Source: Streptomyces lavendofoliae
GTDB taxonomy: Bacteria > Actinomycetota > Actinomycetes > Streptomycetales > Streptomycetaceae
Direction: 5' to 3'
Assembly (NCBI RefSeq): GCF_014649735.1
Contig: NZ_BMTP01000001.1
Coordinates: 583,324-647,323 of the forward strand
Length of the DNA stretch: 64,000 bases
This document shows, piece after piece, positions 47,558 through 56,532 of this stretch (within the stretch, counting starts at the first letter, position 1; the number at the start of each line of letters is the position of its first letter). The translations under genes and the position numbers were made by a program. A model generated the notes under the pieces. It was not told the DNA's origin and did no database searches. It saw only the letters and a list, made by a program, of their open reading frames with translations.

Positions 47558-48302
47558 GGTCCCCCCACCGTATCGGCCCCCACGCGGTCGGGCGCGCCCT
47601 GTCCCGAGTGCCGGACACCTGTCCGTCCGCGACCGCCCCGCCGGAACCTGCCGCCCCGCCCCGCCGGCCCCGGCCCCACGCCGCCCGCCCACCCGCACCC
47701 GGGCAGCCGCCCCGCCCCCTGAGCCGGCGCTCGGGCAGCCCGCCGGGCGGGGCGGTCGCCGGGCCGGTACGCCCGCACACCCGCCGCGGTCGCCCGGGCC
47801 CCCGTCTCCACGCCCCGACCGCACCCGCCGTGCGCGGCCGGCGCGGGCGCGGCGGGCCGACCCCCTTCCCGACGCCACCCGCGGCCGTCCCTGCTCGCGC
47901 GCGTCACCTCGCGGTGGCGGGAACGAACCGCCCGCCGTCGCGGTGCCGCGGTGCCCGCCACGGACGGCATCACCCCGCTCATGGCGGTGATCGAGGCCAG
48001 GATCACATCGCCGCACCGGTTGCCCCCGCCCCCGCCCCTCCCGGGCGCGCGCATCCCCGAAGAGCCCATCCTTCGTACCGAGTTGCCCGGATCGTGTCCG
48101 ATGCGTACCCACTCATGGGCACTTGCCGCTCTCCGGGTGCATTTCACCCGGCTCGGTGGCTGGGAGAGGCGGAGCGCCGGAGTGCCTGCGCCCTCTCTTC
48201 ACACCGCCCGACTTTCGATTACGGTGCCGGGCCTGAAATAGTTCCTCACGATGTTCGCCATCCCTAGACTCCCTGCGACGGGGGGAACTCGGGGGACAAG
48301 TA
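47558..48302. other. Gap of about 745 bases without a gene I can support
   Basis: Very G/C-rich and C-rich on the plus strand. A leftward reading frame from ATG 48069 to 47554 contains RCGDVILASITAMSGVMPSV, which looks protein-like, and its stop overlaps the serB start (ATGA), but the middle is Gly/Arg-rich and without structure. The last 100 bases before 48303 (lower G/C, with TAGACT near 48272) probably hold the promoter of the FHA-ABC gene. Confidence 0.4.
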
Positions 48303-50948
48303 GTGGGGCATGGAGTGCCGGAACTCGTACTGGAATTGAACGGAAGGACCTGGGCTCTCGATCCGTCCAGGTCGTACACCCTCGGACGTGATCCGCAGGG
48401 CGACCTCGTGATCGACGACGCAAGGGTCTCGTGGCGACACGCCACGGTCAGCTGGAACGGCCGCAGTTGGGTCATCGAGGACCACGGCTCCACCAACGGC
48501 ACGTACGTGCAGGGCCAGCGGATCCACCAGATGGAGATCGTTCCCGGCTCCGCCGTGCACCTCGGCAACGCGACCGACGGTCCCCGGGTGAGCCTGACCG
48601 ACGCCACGGCCGGCGCGGGCGCCTACAGCGCCCAGGCCGCCGCTCCGCAGGCGCAGGCCCAGCAGGCCGCCCACCAGGCGCCGCCGCAGCAGCCCTGGCA
48701 GCAGCAGGCCCCGGCCGCACCCCAGCAGGTGCCGCCGCAGCACCAGCCGCCGCAGCACCAGCCGCCGCAGCAGGGCTGGCCCCATCAGGCCCAGCAGCCC
48801 CACCAGGCGCAGGCCGCGGCCCCGCCGCACGTCCCGCACCAGCAGCCCGGCCCGGCCGGTCGGCCGGGCCCCGCCGCGCCGCAGGCACAGGCGCCGGGCC
48901 ACGGCGGCGGTGTCCCGGCGGGGGCCTCGCCGGTCCACGCCGAGCGCAGCCCCACCACCTTCCACCAGCTGGCCCTCGGCCGCGTGATGCGCATCGGTCG
49001 TGCGCTCGAGAACGAACTGGTCGTCTCCGACCTCCAGGTCTCGCGCCACCACGCCGAGTTCCACGCCACGCCCGACGGCCGCTTCGAGATCCGCGACCTC
49101 GGCTCGCACAACGGCACGTACGTCAACGGTCAGCCGCTCGCCAAGTCCGGCTCGGCCCTCATCGGCCCCAACGACATCGTCGGCGTCGGCCACTCGACGT
49201 TCCGGCTCGTCGGTGACCGGCTCGAGGAGTTCGTCGACACCGGTGAGGTCTCCTTCTCGGCCCGCCACCTCACCGTCACGGTCGACGGCGGCAAGCAGAT
49301 CCTCAAGGACGTCTCGTTCGGCGTCCCGGAGAAGTCGCTCGTCGCGGTCATCGGCCCGTCCGGTTCCGGCAAGTCGACGCTGCTCAAGGCGCTCACCGGG
49401 TACCGCCCCGCCAACCAGGGCGACGTCCTCTACGACAACCGGAACCTGTACAAGCAGTTCGCCGAACTCCGCCAGCGCATCGGTCTGGTCCCGCAGGACG
49501 ACATCCTGCACAAGGAGCTGACCGTCCGCACCGCGCTCCGGTACGCCGCGAAGCTCCGCTTCCCCGCGGACACCACCGCCCAGGAGCGCGAGGCGCGGAT
49601 CGACGAGGTCCTGCGCGAGCTGAAGCTCGACATCCACAAGACCAAGAAGATCACCGCCCTCTCCGGCGGTCAGCGCAAGCGCGTCTCCGTGGCGCTGGAG
49701 CTGCTGACGAAGCCGTCGTTGATCTTCCTGGACGAGCCCACCTCGGGCCTCGACCCGGGCATGGACCGCGACGTCATGCAGCTGCTGCGCGGCCTGGCCG
49801 ACGACGGCCGCACGGTGCTCGTCGTCACCCACTCCGTGGCCGAGCTGGCGCTGTGCGACAAGCTGCTGGTGATGGCGCCCGGCGGCTCGGTGGCGTACTT
49901 CGGCCCGCCGGAGGAGGCGCTCAACTTCTTCGGCTACGACACGTGGGCCGACGTCTTCTCCGCGTTCGAGAACTACCGCGACTACGACTGGGCGGGCCGC
50001 TGGAAGGGCTCGCAGCACTACCAGATGTACGCCGCGGACATCGACGCCGTCGCCGCCCAGTCCGTGCAGATGCCGCCGGCCCAGGCCATGCGCCCGCCCA
50101 AGCCGCAGGGCTGGGGCGCGCAGCTGTGGACCCTGATCCGCCGCTACCTCTCCGTCATCGCCTCCGACAAGGGCTTCATGGCGCTGATGGTGATTCTGCC
50201 CGCAGTCCTCGGCGTGGTCTCCACCCTGATCAGCTCGAACTACGGACTCCGGCCGAGCCCCCGCGGCCCGAACGGCAGCGCCGCCACGATCCTGCTGATC
50301 CTGGCCGTCGGCGCGTGCTTCGCCGGCGCCGCCAACTCCGTACGAGAACTGATCAAGGAACGGGTGATCTACGAACGGGAACGGGCCACGGGCCTGTCAC
50401 GTTCGGCGTACCTGATGTCGAAGGTGATCGTCCTCGGCCTGATCACCATCCTGCAGGGCGCGATCATCGGAGGTATCGGCTTCGGGATGCGCGAGGTACC
50501 GGACGAGGGCCTGCTCTTCGGCTCCTCCCTGGTCCGGCTGGAGCTGAGCCTGCCGATCATGGCGCTGGGCTTCACCGCGATGATGTTCGGCCTGATCATT
50601 TCCTCGCTGGTGAAGACCGCGGAGAAGACCATGCCGCTGCTGGTGATGTTCGCGATCATCCAGGTCGTCTTCACCGGCTGCCTGTTCACCCTGCACGGCC
50701 AGGTCGGCGTCAACGAGTTCTCGTACCTGATGCCGTCCCGCTGGGCCGTCGCCGCCGCCGGAACCACCGCCGACCTCAACCGGCTGTTCCCGAACCAGGA
50801 CGACCCCACCGACACGGACCCGCTGTGGGACCACGAGGTGGGTCAGTGGATGGTGGACATGGGCGCGCTGCTGGCGCTCGGTGCCCTCTGCGGCGTGATC
50901 GTGGCGCGCCTGCTGCGCCGCCACGAGCCGGAGGTCATGCGCAAGTAG
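48303..50948 (+). CDS. Two-FHA-domain ABC-2 type exporter
   Basis: 881 residues. FHA domain 1 about 7-97 (TLGRDPQGDLVIDDARVSWRH, GSTNGTYV), a Gln/Pro/Ala-rich linker 100-215, FHA domain 2 about 218-307 (RIGRALENELVVSDLQVSRHH, GSHNGTYV), an ABC ATPase about 318-545 (Walker A GPSGSGKST, signature LSGGQRKR, LDEPTSGLD) and a membrane part from about 640 with six hydrophobic segments. Layout as in mycobacterial Rv1747, an exporter regulated by Ser/Thr kinases through its FHA domains. Start GTG 48303 has GGGGGA upstream. No kinase gene lies next to it here. Cargo unknown. Confidence 0.93.
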   Translation: MGHGVPELVLELNGRTWALDPSRSYTLGRDPQGDLVIDDARVSWRHATVSWNGRSWVIEDHGSTNGTYVQGQRIHQMEIVPGSAVHLGNATDGPRVSLTDATAGAGAYSAQAAAPQAQAQQAAHQAPPQQPWQQQAPAAPQQVPPQHQPPQHQPPQQGWPHQAQQPHQAQAAAPPHVPHQQPGPAGRPGPAAPQAQAPGHGGGVPAGASPVHAERSPTTFHQLALGRVMRIGRALENELVVSDLQVSRHHAEFHATPDGRFEIRDLGSHNGTYVNGQPLAKSGSALIGPNDIVGVGHSTFRLVGDRLEEFVDTGEVSFSARHLTVTVDGGKQILKDVSFGVPEKSLVAVIGPSGSGKSTLLKALTGYRPANQGDVLYDNRNLYKQFAELRQRIGLVPQDDILHKELTVRTALRYAAKLRFPADTTAQEREARIDEVLRELKLDIHKTKKITALSGGQRKRVSVALELLTKPSLIFLDEPTSGLDPGMDRDVMQLLRGLADDGRTVLVVTHSVAELALCDKLLVMAPGGSVAYFGPPEEALNFFGYDTWADVFSAFENYRDYDWAGRWKGSQHYQMYAADIDAVAAQSVQMPPAQAMRPPKPQGWGAQLWTLIRRYLSVIASDKGFMALMVILPAVLGVVSTLISSNYGLRPSPRGPNGSAATILLILAVGACFAGAANSVRELIKERVIYERERATGLSRSAYLMSKVIVLGLITILQGAIIGGIGFGMREVPDEGLLFGSSLVRLELSLPIMALGFTAMMFGLIISSLVKTAEKTMPLLVMFAIIQVVFTGCLFTLHGQVGVNEFSYLMPSRWAVAAAGTTADLNRLFPNQDDPTDTDPLWDHEVGQWMVDMGALLALGALCGVIVARLLRRHEPEVMRK

Positions 50949-50973
50949 CACGGCAGGACGCGTGGACGCGACG

Positions 50974-51014
50974 CGCCGGAGGGCGGCACCCGCACGGGGT
51001 GCCGCCCTCCGGCG
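50974..51014. terminator. Strong terminator between the FHA-ABC gene and the transglycosylase gene
   Basis: A perfect 18-base stem (left arm begins CGCCGGAGGGCGG, 50974-50991, right arm 50997-51014) with a 5-base loop, located between two converging genes. Confidence 0.92.
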
Positions 51015-51056
51015 TTCGCGAACCGGCCCGACCGGGCCCGGTGGACGCGGCGGGGC

Positions 51057-51791
51057 TCAGTAGGCGCTGTTCACGTTGTCCATGGAGCCGTAGCGGTCGG
51101 CCGCGTAGTTGCAGGCGGCGACGATGTTGGCGACCGGGTCCCACTGGCTCTTCTTGGTGCCGGGGATGTGGTACGTGTCGAACGTCGGCTTGATGACCTG
51201 GAGCAGGCCGATCGACGGGACGCCGTTGATGGCGTTGATGTCCCAGTTGTTGATCGCGTTCGGGTTACCGCTGGACTCCCGCATGATGTTGCGGTGGATG
51301 CCCTCGTAGGTGCCCGGGATGTTGTGCTTCTTCATGATGAAGAGCGCCTCGCGGATCCAGCCGTCGAGGTTGTCGGCGAACATCGGCTTGCGGGCGGCGG
51401 CGCGGCTCGCGGCGGCCTTGGCGGCGGCACGCTTCTCCGCGGCGGCCTCGGCCTTCGCCTTGGCGGCGGCCCGGGCCTTGGCGGCGGCCTGCGCCTTGAC
51501 GGCGGCGGCGGCCTTGGCCTTCGCGGCGGCGTCGGCCTTGGCCTTCAGCTCGATGGTGGTCTGCTGCTCGGTGATGCCGAGGTGCAGCGGCTTGCTCTGG
51601 GTGTTCACCAGCGCGACCGGAGCGGCAGCGGCGGCGGCGACGGCCTGCGGCTCCGTCTCGGCGGCGGCGTCGTTGCCCGGAACGACGGAGAACGCGAGCG
51701 CGGCGGCGCTCAGCGTGGCAACGCCGGCGAGGGAAAGCTTGTGGTTCTTCTTGAGACGGCTGAAGCCGGGGCGGGTGCTGTTCGCGGACAT
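51057..51791 (-). CDS. Secreted lytic transglycosylase (SLT domain)
   Basis: 244 residues. Signal peptide in 15-45 (KLSLAGVATLSAAALAFSVV, likely cleaved near NDAAAE). A long Ala/Lys/Glu-rich helical segment (about 80-135) may be a coiled coil. The catalytic part follows: MFADNLDGWIREALFIMKKH, Glu172 in MRESSGNPNAINN, GLLQVIKPTF and NIVAACNYAADRYG. It trims peptidoglycan in the wall. Compact and ends just after the domain. ATG 51791 has AGAGG about 9 bases upstream. Likely exposed during growth or sporulation. Confidence 0.93.
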   Translation of the reverse strand: MSANSTRPGFSRLKKNHKLSLAGVATLSAAALAFSVVPGNDAAAETEPQAVAAAAAAPVALVNTQSKPLHLGITEQQTTIELKAKADAAAKAKAAAAVKAQAAAKARAAAKAKAEAAAEKRAAAKAAASRAAARKPMFADNLDGWIREALFIMKKHNIPGTYEGIHRNIMRESSGNPNAINNWDINAINGVPSIGLLQVIKPTFDTYHIPGTKKSQWDPVANIVAACNYAADRYGSMDNVNSAY

Positions 51792-51869
51792 GCAGTCGTA
51801 CCTCTTCGAATCGCGGGACGTCGCAAGGCCAGGGCGGCGCTTCGCCTGCTCGGCGGGCGACGGATGCAA

Positions 51870-51898
51870 TTCTTAGCGGCAGCAAAATCCTGGGGCAA
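51870..51898 (-). promoter_or_regulatory. Possible promoter of the transglycosylase gene
   Basis: On the minus strand TTGCCC (51893-51898) and TAAGAA (51870-51875) are 17 bases apart, giving a leader of about 70 bases. The match is partial. The surrounding A/T-rich patch is unusual here. Confidence 0.4.
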
Positions 51899-51929
51899 AG
51901 GTGTGACGTACGAAGCCGGGTAGTGGATC

Positions 51930-51961
51930 AGCGGGTCCCGGAGAGCGCCTCCGGACCCGCT
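51930..51961 (-). terminator. Hairpin downstream of the QueA-like gene
   Basis: AGCGGGTCCCGGAG pairs with CTCCGGACCCGCT with one bulged base. It is 134 bases after the QueA-like stop on the minus strand and probably ends that transcript. Confidence 0.6.
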
Positions 51962-52094
51962 GCGCACCCGCTCCACCAGCACTCATCTCGTGCTTATGTG
52001 CACCACTAGCCGTCTTCGTAAGTGACCTGGGTCCTATGTGCGGGCTCACATCGGACACGTAACGGTTTCACCATCTGTTGCACGAGCAATGCTC

Positions 52095-53168
52095 TCAGTG
52101 AGGACCCTCCTCCGGGAGGAGGAGATGGACGTCGCCGAACTCGTGCCAGAGGTAGCGCCGCCTCAGCGCCTCGGCGTACGCCCGCCCCAGCGCCACCCGC
52201 CCCGCCACCGCCTCCAGCATCAGCAGATGCGACGCCTCGGGCTCGTGCAGCCCGGTCAGCAGACCGTCCACCGCGCGCACCCCGCGCCCCGGCGTCACCA
52301 CCAGATCCGTCCAGCCCGCCGCCGGGCGCACCACCCCGTCGTCCCCGGCCGCCGACTCCAGCGCCCGTACCGCGGTCGTCCCCACGGCGACGATCCGCCC
52401 GCCCCCCGCCCGGGCCGCGCCGACCAGCCACGCGGACGCCTCCGGCACCTCGAAGCGCTCCGGGTACGGCGGCTCGTGCGCCTCCGCGGACGCCACCCCC
52501 GTGTGCAGCGTCACCGGCGCGAACTGCACGCCCCGGCTCACCAGCTCCGCCACCATGCCCGCCGTGAAGGGCCGCCCCGCGCTCGGCATCTCCGCCGAAC
52601 CCGAGCCGTCCGGCGACGGGCGCGCGAAGACCGTCTGGTACGCGGACAGCGGCTGGTCCCGCTCCGTGTACCCGTACCGGACGGGACGCCCGTACCCCGC
52701 CAGCAGCTCCGGCACCTCCACCGACACCGAGGCCCACCACAGCCGCCCCGCCCCCGGCGCGCCGGCCACCAGCGGCTCCTCCAGCACCAGCCGCCCCCCG
52801 CCCGGCAACCGCACCACGGCCCCCACCGGCCCGCCCCGCCGCGGACGCGTGCTGCCCCTCCCGTCCGGGTCCCGCAGCTCCACCGCCCACCGGCCGTCGT
52901 CCCCCCGCGTGGAGAAGTGCACGACCACGACACCGCCGCCGTCCCCGCCGAGCCTCCCGGTCACCGCGGCCGCCAGCGTCGGCGACGTGTTCACCACCAG
53001 CACGTCACCCGCCCGCAGCAGCCCCGGCAGCTCCCGGAACGCGTGGTGCGACACCGCCGGCCCGCGCGACACCATCAGCCGCACGTCGTCCCGCCCCGCG
53101 CCCCGCTCCTCGGCCGGCACCCGCGCGGACAGCTCCTCCGGCACCCGCAGGGCCATCGACGTGCTCAC
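52095..53168 (-). CDS. QueA-like S-adenosylmethionine:tRNA ribosyltransferase-isomerase family protein
   Basis: 357 residues. The QueA fold is clear: RELPGLLRAGDVLVVNTSPT near the start, YTERDQPLSAYQTVFAR, SAGRPFTAGMVAEL, GVQFAPVTLHTGV, PYPERFEVP, VAVGTTAVRALE and a C-terminal HEFGDVHLLLPE. True QueA proteins have NDTRVIPAR at the point where this one reads NTSPTLAAAV, so a core motif is changed. No other queuosine gene is nearby. GTG 53168 overlaps the SDR stop (GTGA). It may act on another substrate. Confidence 0.9.
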   Translation of the reverse strand: MSTSMALRVPEELSARVPAEERGAGRDDVRLMVSRGPAVSHHAFRELPGLLRAGDVLVVNTSPTLAAAVTGRLGGDGGGVVVVHFSTRGDDGRWAVELRDPDGRGSTRPRRGGPVGAVVRLPGGGRLVLEEPLVAGAPGAGRLWWASVSVEVPELLAGYGRPVRYGYTERDQPLSAYQTVFARPSPDGSGSAEMPSAGRPFTAGMVAELVSRGVQFAPVTLHTGVASAEAHEPPYPERFEVPEASAWLVGAARAGGGRIVAVGTTAVRALESAAGDDGVVRPAAGWTDLVVTPGRGVRAVDGLLTGLHEPEASHLLMLEAVAGRVALGRAYAEALRRRYLWHEFGDVHLLLPEEGPH

Positions 53169-53866
53169 GCGTCCACCTCCAGCAGCGCCGGCGCCACGTA
53201 CCGCCCGCTCGCCGGCCGCCGCGCCAGCAGCCGCAGGAACGCCGGCACCACCGACTCCGGACGGGGACGGCCGGAGTCGTCGTCCGCCGGGACGGCGGCC
53301 CGGTACAGGTCCGTCCGCATGTCGCCCGGGTCGACCGCCCACACCCGCAGCCCCGGCTCCTCGACGGCCAGGACCGCCGCGAGCCGGTCCAGCGCCGCCT
53401 TCGACGCCCCGTAGCCGCCCCACGTCCCGTACGCCTCCACCGCCGCGTCCGAACTGACCGCGACCACCGTCCCCGCCCCGCTCGCCCGCAGCAGCGGCAG
53501 CGCCTCCTGCACGAGGCCGAGAGCGCCCACCACGTTCGTCTCCAGCGCCGCCCGCAACCCGTCCAGCGGCAGCGCGTCCAGCCGTACGAGCGGCTCGGCA
53601 CCCAGCGCGCTCGCATTGCTCACCAGCAGGTCCAGCCCGCCCAGCTCCCGCGCGGCCGCCACCAGTGCCGCCCGGTGCCACCCGTCCGTGACGTCCCCCC
53701 GCAGTGCCACCACCCGCGTCCCGTGCGCCCGCACCTCCCGCGCGGCCTCCTCCAGCACGGGGCCGGTCCTGGCGTCCAGCACCAGGTCCCAGCCCTGCCG
53801 GGCCAGCGCGACGGCCAGTGCCCTCCCCAGCCCCTTGGAAGCCCCCGTGACGATCGCGACTGCCAT
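53165..53866 (-). CDS. SDR family oxidoreductase
   Basis: 233 residues. NAD(P) motif TGASKGLGRALAVAL, NAG-like SNASALG, catalytic Ser in VSSDAAVEAYG and YGASKAAL (Tyr, Lys), and DPGDMRTDLYRAA. ATG 53866 lies 9 bases after GAGGGG; ATG 53875 abuts that site. It precedes and overlaps the QueA-like gene, so the two are linked in one transcript. Substrate unknown. Confidence 0.93.
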   Translation of the reverse strand: MAVAIVTGASKGLGRALAVALARQGWDLVLDARTGPVLEEAAREVRAHGTRVVALRGDVTDGWHRAALVAAARELGGLDLLVSNASALGAEPLVRLDALPLDGLRAALETNVVGALGLVQEALPLLRASGAGTVVAVSSDAAVEAYGTWGGYGASKAALDRLAAVLAVEEPGLRVWAVDPGDMRTDLYRAAVPADDDSGRPRPESVVPAFLRLLARRPASGRYVAPALLEVDA

Positions 53867-54046
53867 GACACCCATCCCCTCGCAAAGCGCGGACAACCGA
53901 TGCCCTCAGCCTGGAGCGGTCCCCCCGCCCGCCGCTTCGGCCCCGAGCCCGGACCTCCGGGGCCCTTCGACCTAGGCCCTCCGCCCCACCTCGCCGCCGT
54001 CCCCGGTCCGATACGGACCGTCACACCCCGCCGGTACCGTGAACGC

Positions 54047-55204
54047 ATGACCGATCGACCGCCCGGCTCCGGCCTCGCCGCCGTCAGCACCGCCCTGCTC
54101 GCGATGAGCAGGCACCTGGAGGTCCGCGACGTCCTCAAGACGATCGTGGCCTCCGCCCGCGAGCTGCTCGACGCCGAGTACGCGGCCCTGGGCGTCCCCG
54201 ACGACCACGGGGGGTTCGCCCAGTTCGTCGTGGACGGCGTCAGCGAGGAACAGTGGAAGGCGATCGGCCCCCTGCCGCGCCAGCACGGCATCCTGGCGGC
54301 GATGCTCCACGAGGCGAAGCCCGAGCGCCTGGCCGACGTCCGCAAGGACCCCCGCTTCGAGGGCTGGCCGGCCGCCCACCCCGACATGTCCGACTTCCTG
54401 GGCCTGCCGATCCGCGACGGCGACGAGACGATCGGCGCCCTGTTCCTCGCCAACAAGGGCTGCCCCGAGGGCCCCGCCCCGGAGGGCGGCTGCGGCTTCA
54501 CCGAGGACGACGAGGAACTGCTCGGCATCCTGGCCCAGCACGCCGCGATAGCCCTCACCAACGCCCGGCTGTACGAGCGCAGCCGGGAGCTCACCATCGC
54601 CGAGGAGCGCTCGCGGCTCGCCCACGAGCTGCACGACGCGGTCAGCCAGAAGCTGTTCTCCCTGCGCCTCACCGCCCAGGCGGCCGCCGCCCTCGTCGAC
54701 CGCGACCCGGCCCGCGCCAAGGGCGAGCTCCAGCAGGTCGCCGCGCTGGCCGCCGAGGCGGCGGACGAGCTGCGCGCCGCGGTCGTCGAGCTGCGCCCCG
54801 CCGCGCTGGACGAGGACGGCCTGGTCCACACCCTCCGCACCCAGATACAGGTGCTGGACCGCGCCCACACCGCCCACGTCACCTTCGACAGCTCGGGCGT
54901 GCGCGCCCTGCCGGCCGCCCAGGAGGAGGCCGTGCTGCGGGTCGCCCAGGAAGCCCTGCACAACGCCCTGCGCCACTCGGGCGCCGAACGGGTCGCCGTG
55001 ACCCTCGTACGGCACGGCCAGGGCGCGCTGCTCAGCGTCACCGACGACGGCGGCGGCTTCGACCCGCGCTCGGTCCGGCGGGCGGGCCGCCACCTCGGCC
55101 TGGTCTCCATGCGGGACCGGTCGAGCGGCGTCGGCGGCAGACTCACCGTCCAGTCCGCGCCCGGGAAGGGCACCACGATCGAGATGGAGGTCCCCGGTGG
55201 CTGA
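54047..55204 (+). CDS. Soluble GAF-domain sensor histidine kinase (NarL-type)
   Basis: 385 residues without membrane helices. GAF domain about 20-175 (EYAALGVPDDHGGFAQF, LGLPIRDGDETIGALFLANK). The HisKA_3 dimer domain holds ERSRLAHELHDAVSQKLFSL with the phospho-His. HATPase follows: EALHNALRHSGAERV, DDGGGFDP and GLVSMRDRSS. It probably senses a cytoplasmic ligand or redox signal (heme or flavin are seen in relatives). The ATG has a TACCGT box 6 bases before it and may be leaderless. It overlaps the response regulator gene by 8 bases. Confidence 0.94.
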   Translation: MTDRPPGSGLAAVSTALLAMSRHLEVRDVLKTIVASARELLDAEYAALGVPDDHGGFAQFVVDGVSEEQWKAIGPLPRQHGILAAMLHEAKPERLADVRKDPRFEGWPAAHPDMSDFLGLPIRDGDETIGALFLANKGCPEGPAPEGGCGFTEDDEELLGILAQHAAIALTNARLYERSRELTIAEERSRLAHELHDAVSQKLFSLRLTAQAAAALVDRDPARAKGELQQVAALAAEAADELRAAVVELRPAALDEDGLVHTLRTQIQVLDRAHTAHVTFDSSGVRALPAAQEEAVLRVAQEALHNALRHSGAERVAVTLVRHGQGALLSVTDDGGGFDPRSVRRAGRHLGLVSMRDRSSGVGGRLTVQSAPGKGTTIEMEVPGG

Positions 55205-55841
55205 CAAGACCATCCGCGTCCTGCTGGTCGACGACCACCAGGTGGTCCGCCGTGGCCTGCGCACGTTCCTGGAGGTCCAGGACGACATCGAGGTCGTGGG
55301 GGAGGCGGGCGACGGCGCCGAGGGAGTGGAGCGCGCCGAGGAACTGCGCCCCGACGTGGTCCTCATGGACGTCAAGATGCCCGGGACGGACGGCATCGAG
55401 GCCCTGCGCAAGCTGCACGAGCTGGGCAACCCCGCCAAGGTGCTGATCGTCACCAGCTTCACCGAGCAGCGCACGGTGATCCCCGCGCTGCGGGCGGGCG
55501 CCTCGGGCTACGTCTACAAGGACGTCGACCCGGACGCGCTGGCCGGCGCCATCCGCTCCGTGCACGCCGGCCACGTCCTGCTCCAGCCGGAGGTGGCCAT
55601 GGCGCTGCTCTCGCAGGAGGAGGCGAACGGCGGCACGGGCCGGGGCGGCACCCTCACCGAGCGGGAACGTGAGGTGCTCGGCCTGATCGCGGACGGCCGT
55701 TCCAACCGGGAGATCGCCCGGGCCCTGGTCCTCTCCGAGAAGACCGTCAAGACGCACGTCTCCAACATCCTGATGAAGCTGGACCTCGCCGACCGCACCC
55801 AGGCCGCGCTCTGGGCGGTGCGCCACGGCCTGACCGGCTGA
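55197..55841 (+). CDS. LuxR/NarL family response regulator
   Basis: 214 residues. Receiver domain 1-120: IRVLLVDDHQVVRRGLRTFL with the acidic pair, phospho-Asp in VVLMDVKMPG, and the switch Lys in YVYKDVDPD. C-terminal HTH: LTEREREVLGLIADGRSNRE, VLSEKTVKTHVSNIL. GTG 55197 has GGAG upstream and is inside the kinase gene. With the kinase it forms a two-component pair. Target genes unknown; the chaplin gene directly downstream is one candidate. Confidence 0.95.
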   Translation: MADKTIRVLLVDDHQVVRRGLRTFLEVQDDIEVVGEAGDGAEGVERAEELRPDVVLMDVKMPGTDGIEALRKLHELGNPAKVLIVTSFTEQRTVIPALRAGASGYVYKDVDPDALAGAIRSVHAGHVLLQPEVAMALLSQEEANGGTGRGGTLTEREREVLGLIADGRSNREIARALVLSEKTVKTHVSNILMKLDLADRTQAALWAVRHGLTG

Positions 55842-56006
55842 CCGGCTGACCGGAGGCGGTGGGGTCAACCCGTGCGTCACCCCCGGGTCGAAATTCATAC
55901 TGTCGGGTGTACGTCACCCACTCGGCGTAACCGGGGCGCCGCCTGTCCGTTCTCCATGGCGTGCCGCGGTGATCGCCGCGGCGGTAGTCGACGGAGGATG
56001 TGCGAA

Positions 56007-56252
56007 GTGAAGAACCTGAAGAGGGCCGCAGCTGTCACCATGGTCGCCGGCGGGCTCGTGGCCGCCGCCGCGGGCGCCGCGTCCGCCACCAGCGGTGCCC
56101 ACGCGGACGGCGCGGCGATCGGATCGCCCGGCGTCGCGTCCGGCAACCTGGTTCAGGTCCCGGTCCACGTCCCGGTGAACGTCTCGGGCAACAGCGTCAA
56201 CGTGATCGGCCTTCTCAACCCGGCCTTCGGCAACGCCGCCGTCAACCACTGA
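56007..56252 (+). CDS. chpE: Short chaplin without cysteines (ChpE type)
   Basis: 81 residues. A Sec signal peptide (VKNLKRAAAVTMVAGGLVAA up to ASA, about 1-30) and one chaplin domain: GSPGVASGNLVQVPVHVPVN, then GNSVNVIGLLNPAFGN. Most chaplins carry two Cys in this domain; here Ser and Ala replace them, as known for ChpE. Chaplins form amyloid fibrils on aerial hyphae and spores. GTG 56007 follows GGAGG with 9-base spacing; ATG 55998 abuts it. ChpE is one of the conserved short chaplins. Confidence 0.93.
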   Translation: MKNLKRAAAVTMVAGGLVAAAAGAASATSGAHADGAAIGSPGVASGNLVQVPVHVPVNVSGNSVNVIGLLNPAFGNAAVNH

Positions 56253-56532
56253 CGCCGGAAGCCGCCCGGCCCCCAGCCCCACCTGGGGGCCGCCCCGCCC
56301 CGCAGCGGAACCCCGGGCCCCCCACGAGCCCCGGCCCCCACCCCACCGGCCACCCCTCCACGCCGGGCCCCCCGCCGGCCCGGCGTGCGCCACGGCTCAG
56401 CGGCGCCCCGGGCAGGCCCGGCCCCCACCGGCCCGGACGCCCGCCCCCACCGGGCCGGGACGCCCCCACCGGGCGAGCCACGCCGCCGCAAGGCATCCGC
56501 CCCGCTCCGCATCCCCGCCCGGCCCCCACTCC

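Noticed and set aside
47554..48147. 197-residue minus-strand frame between serB and the FHA-ABC gene
   Set aside because: Not listed as a gene because most of it is low-complexity Gly/Arg; kept only as a finding.
51792..52094. c-di-AMP (ydaO type) riboswitch before the transglycosylase gene
   Set aside because: Wall hydrolase genes in Streptomyces often have it, but the conserved GGGTGAATC-like and GGGGAA elements are not visible on the minus strand; only a terminator-like hairpin and a possible promoter are seen.
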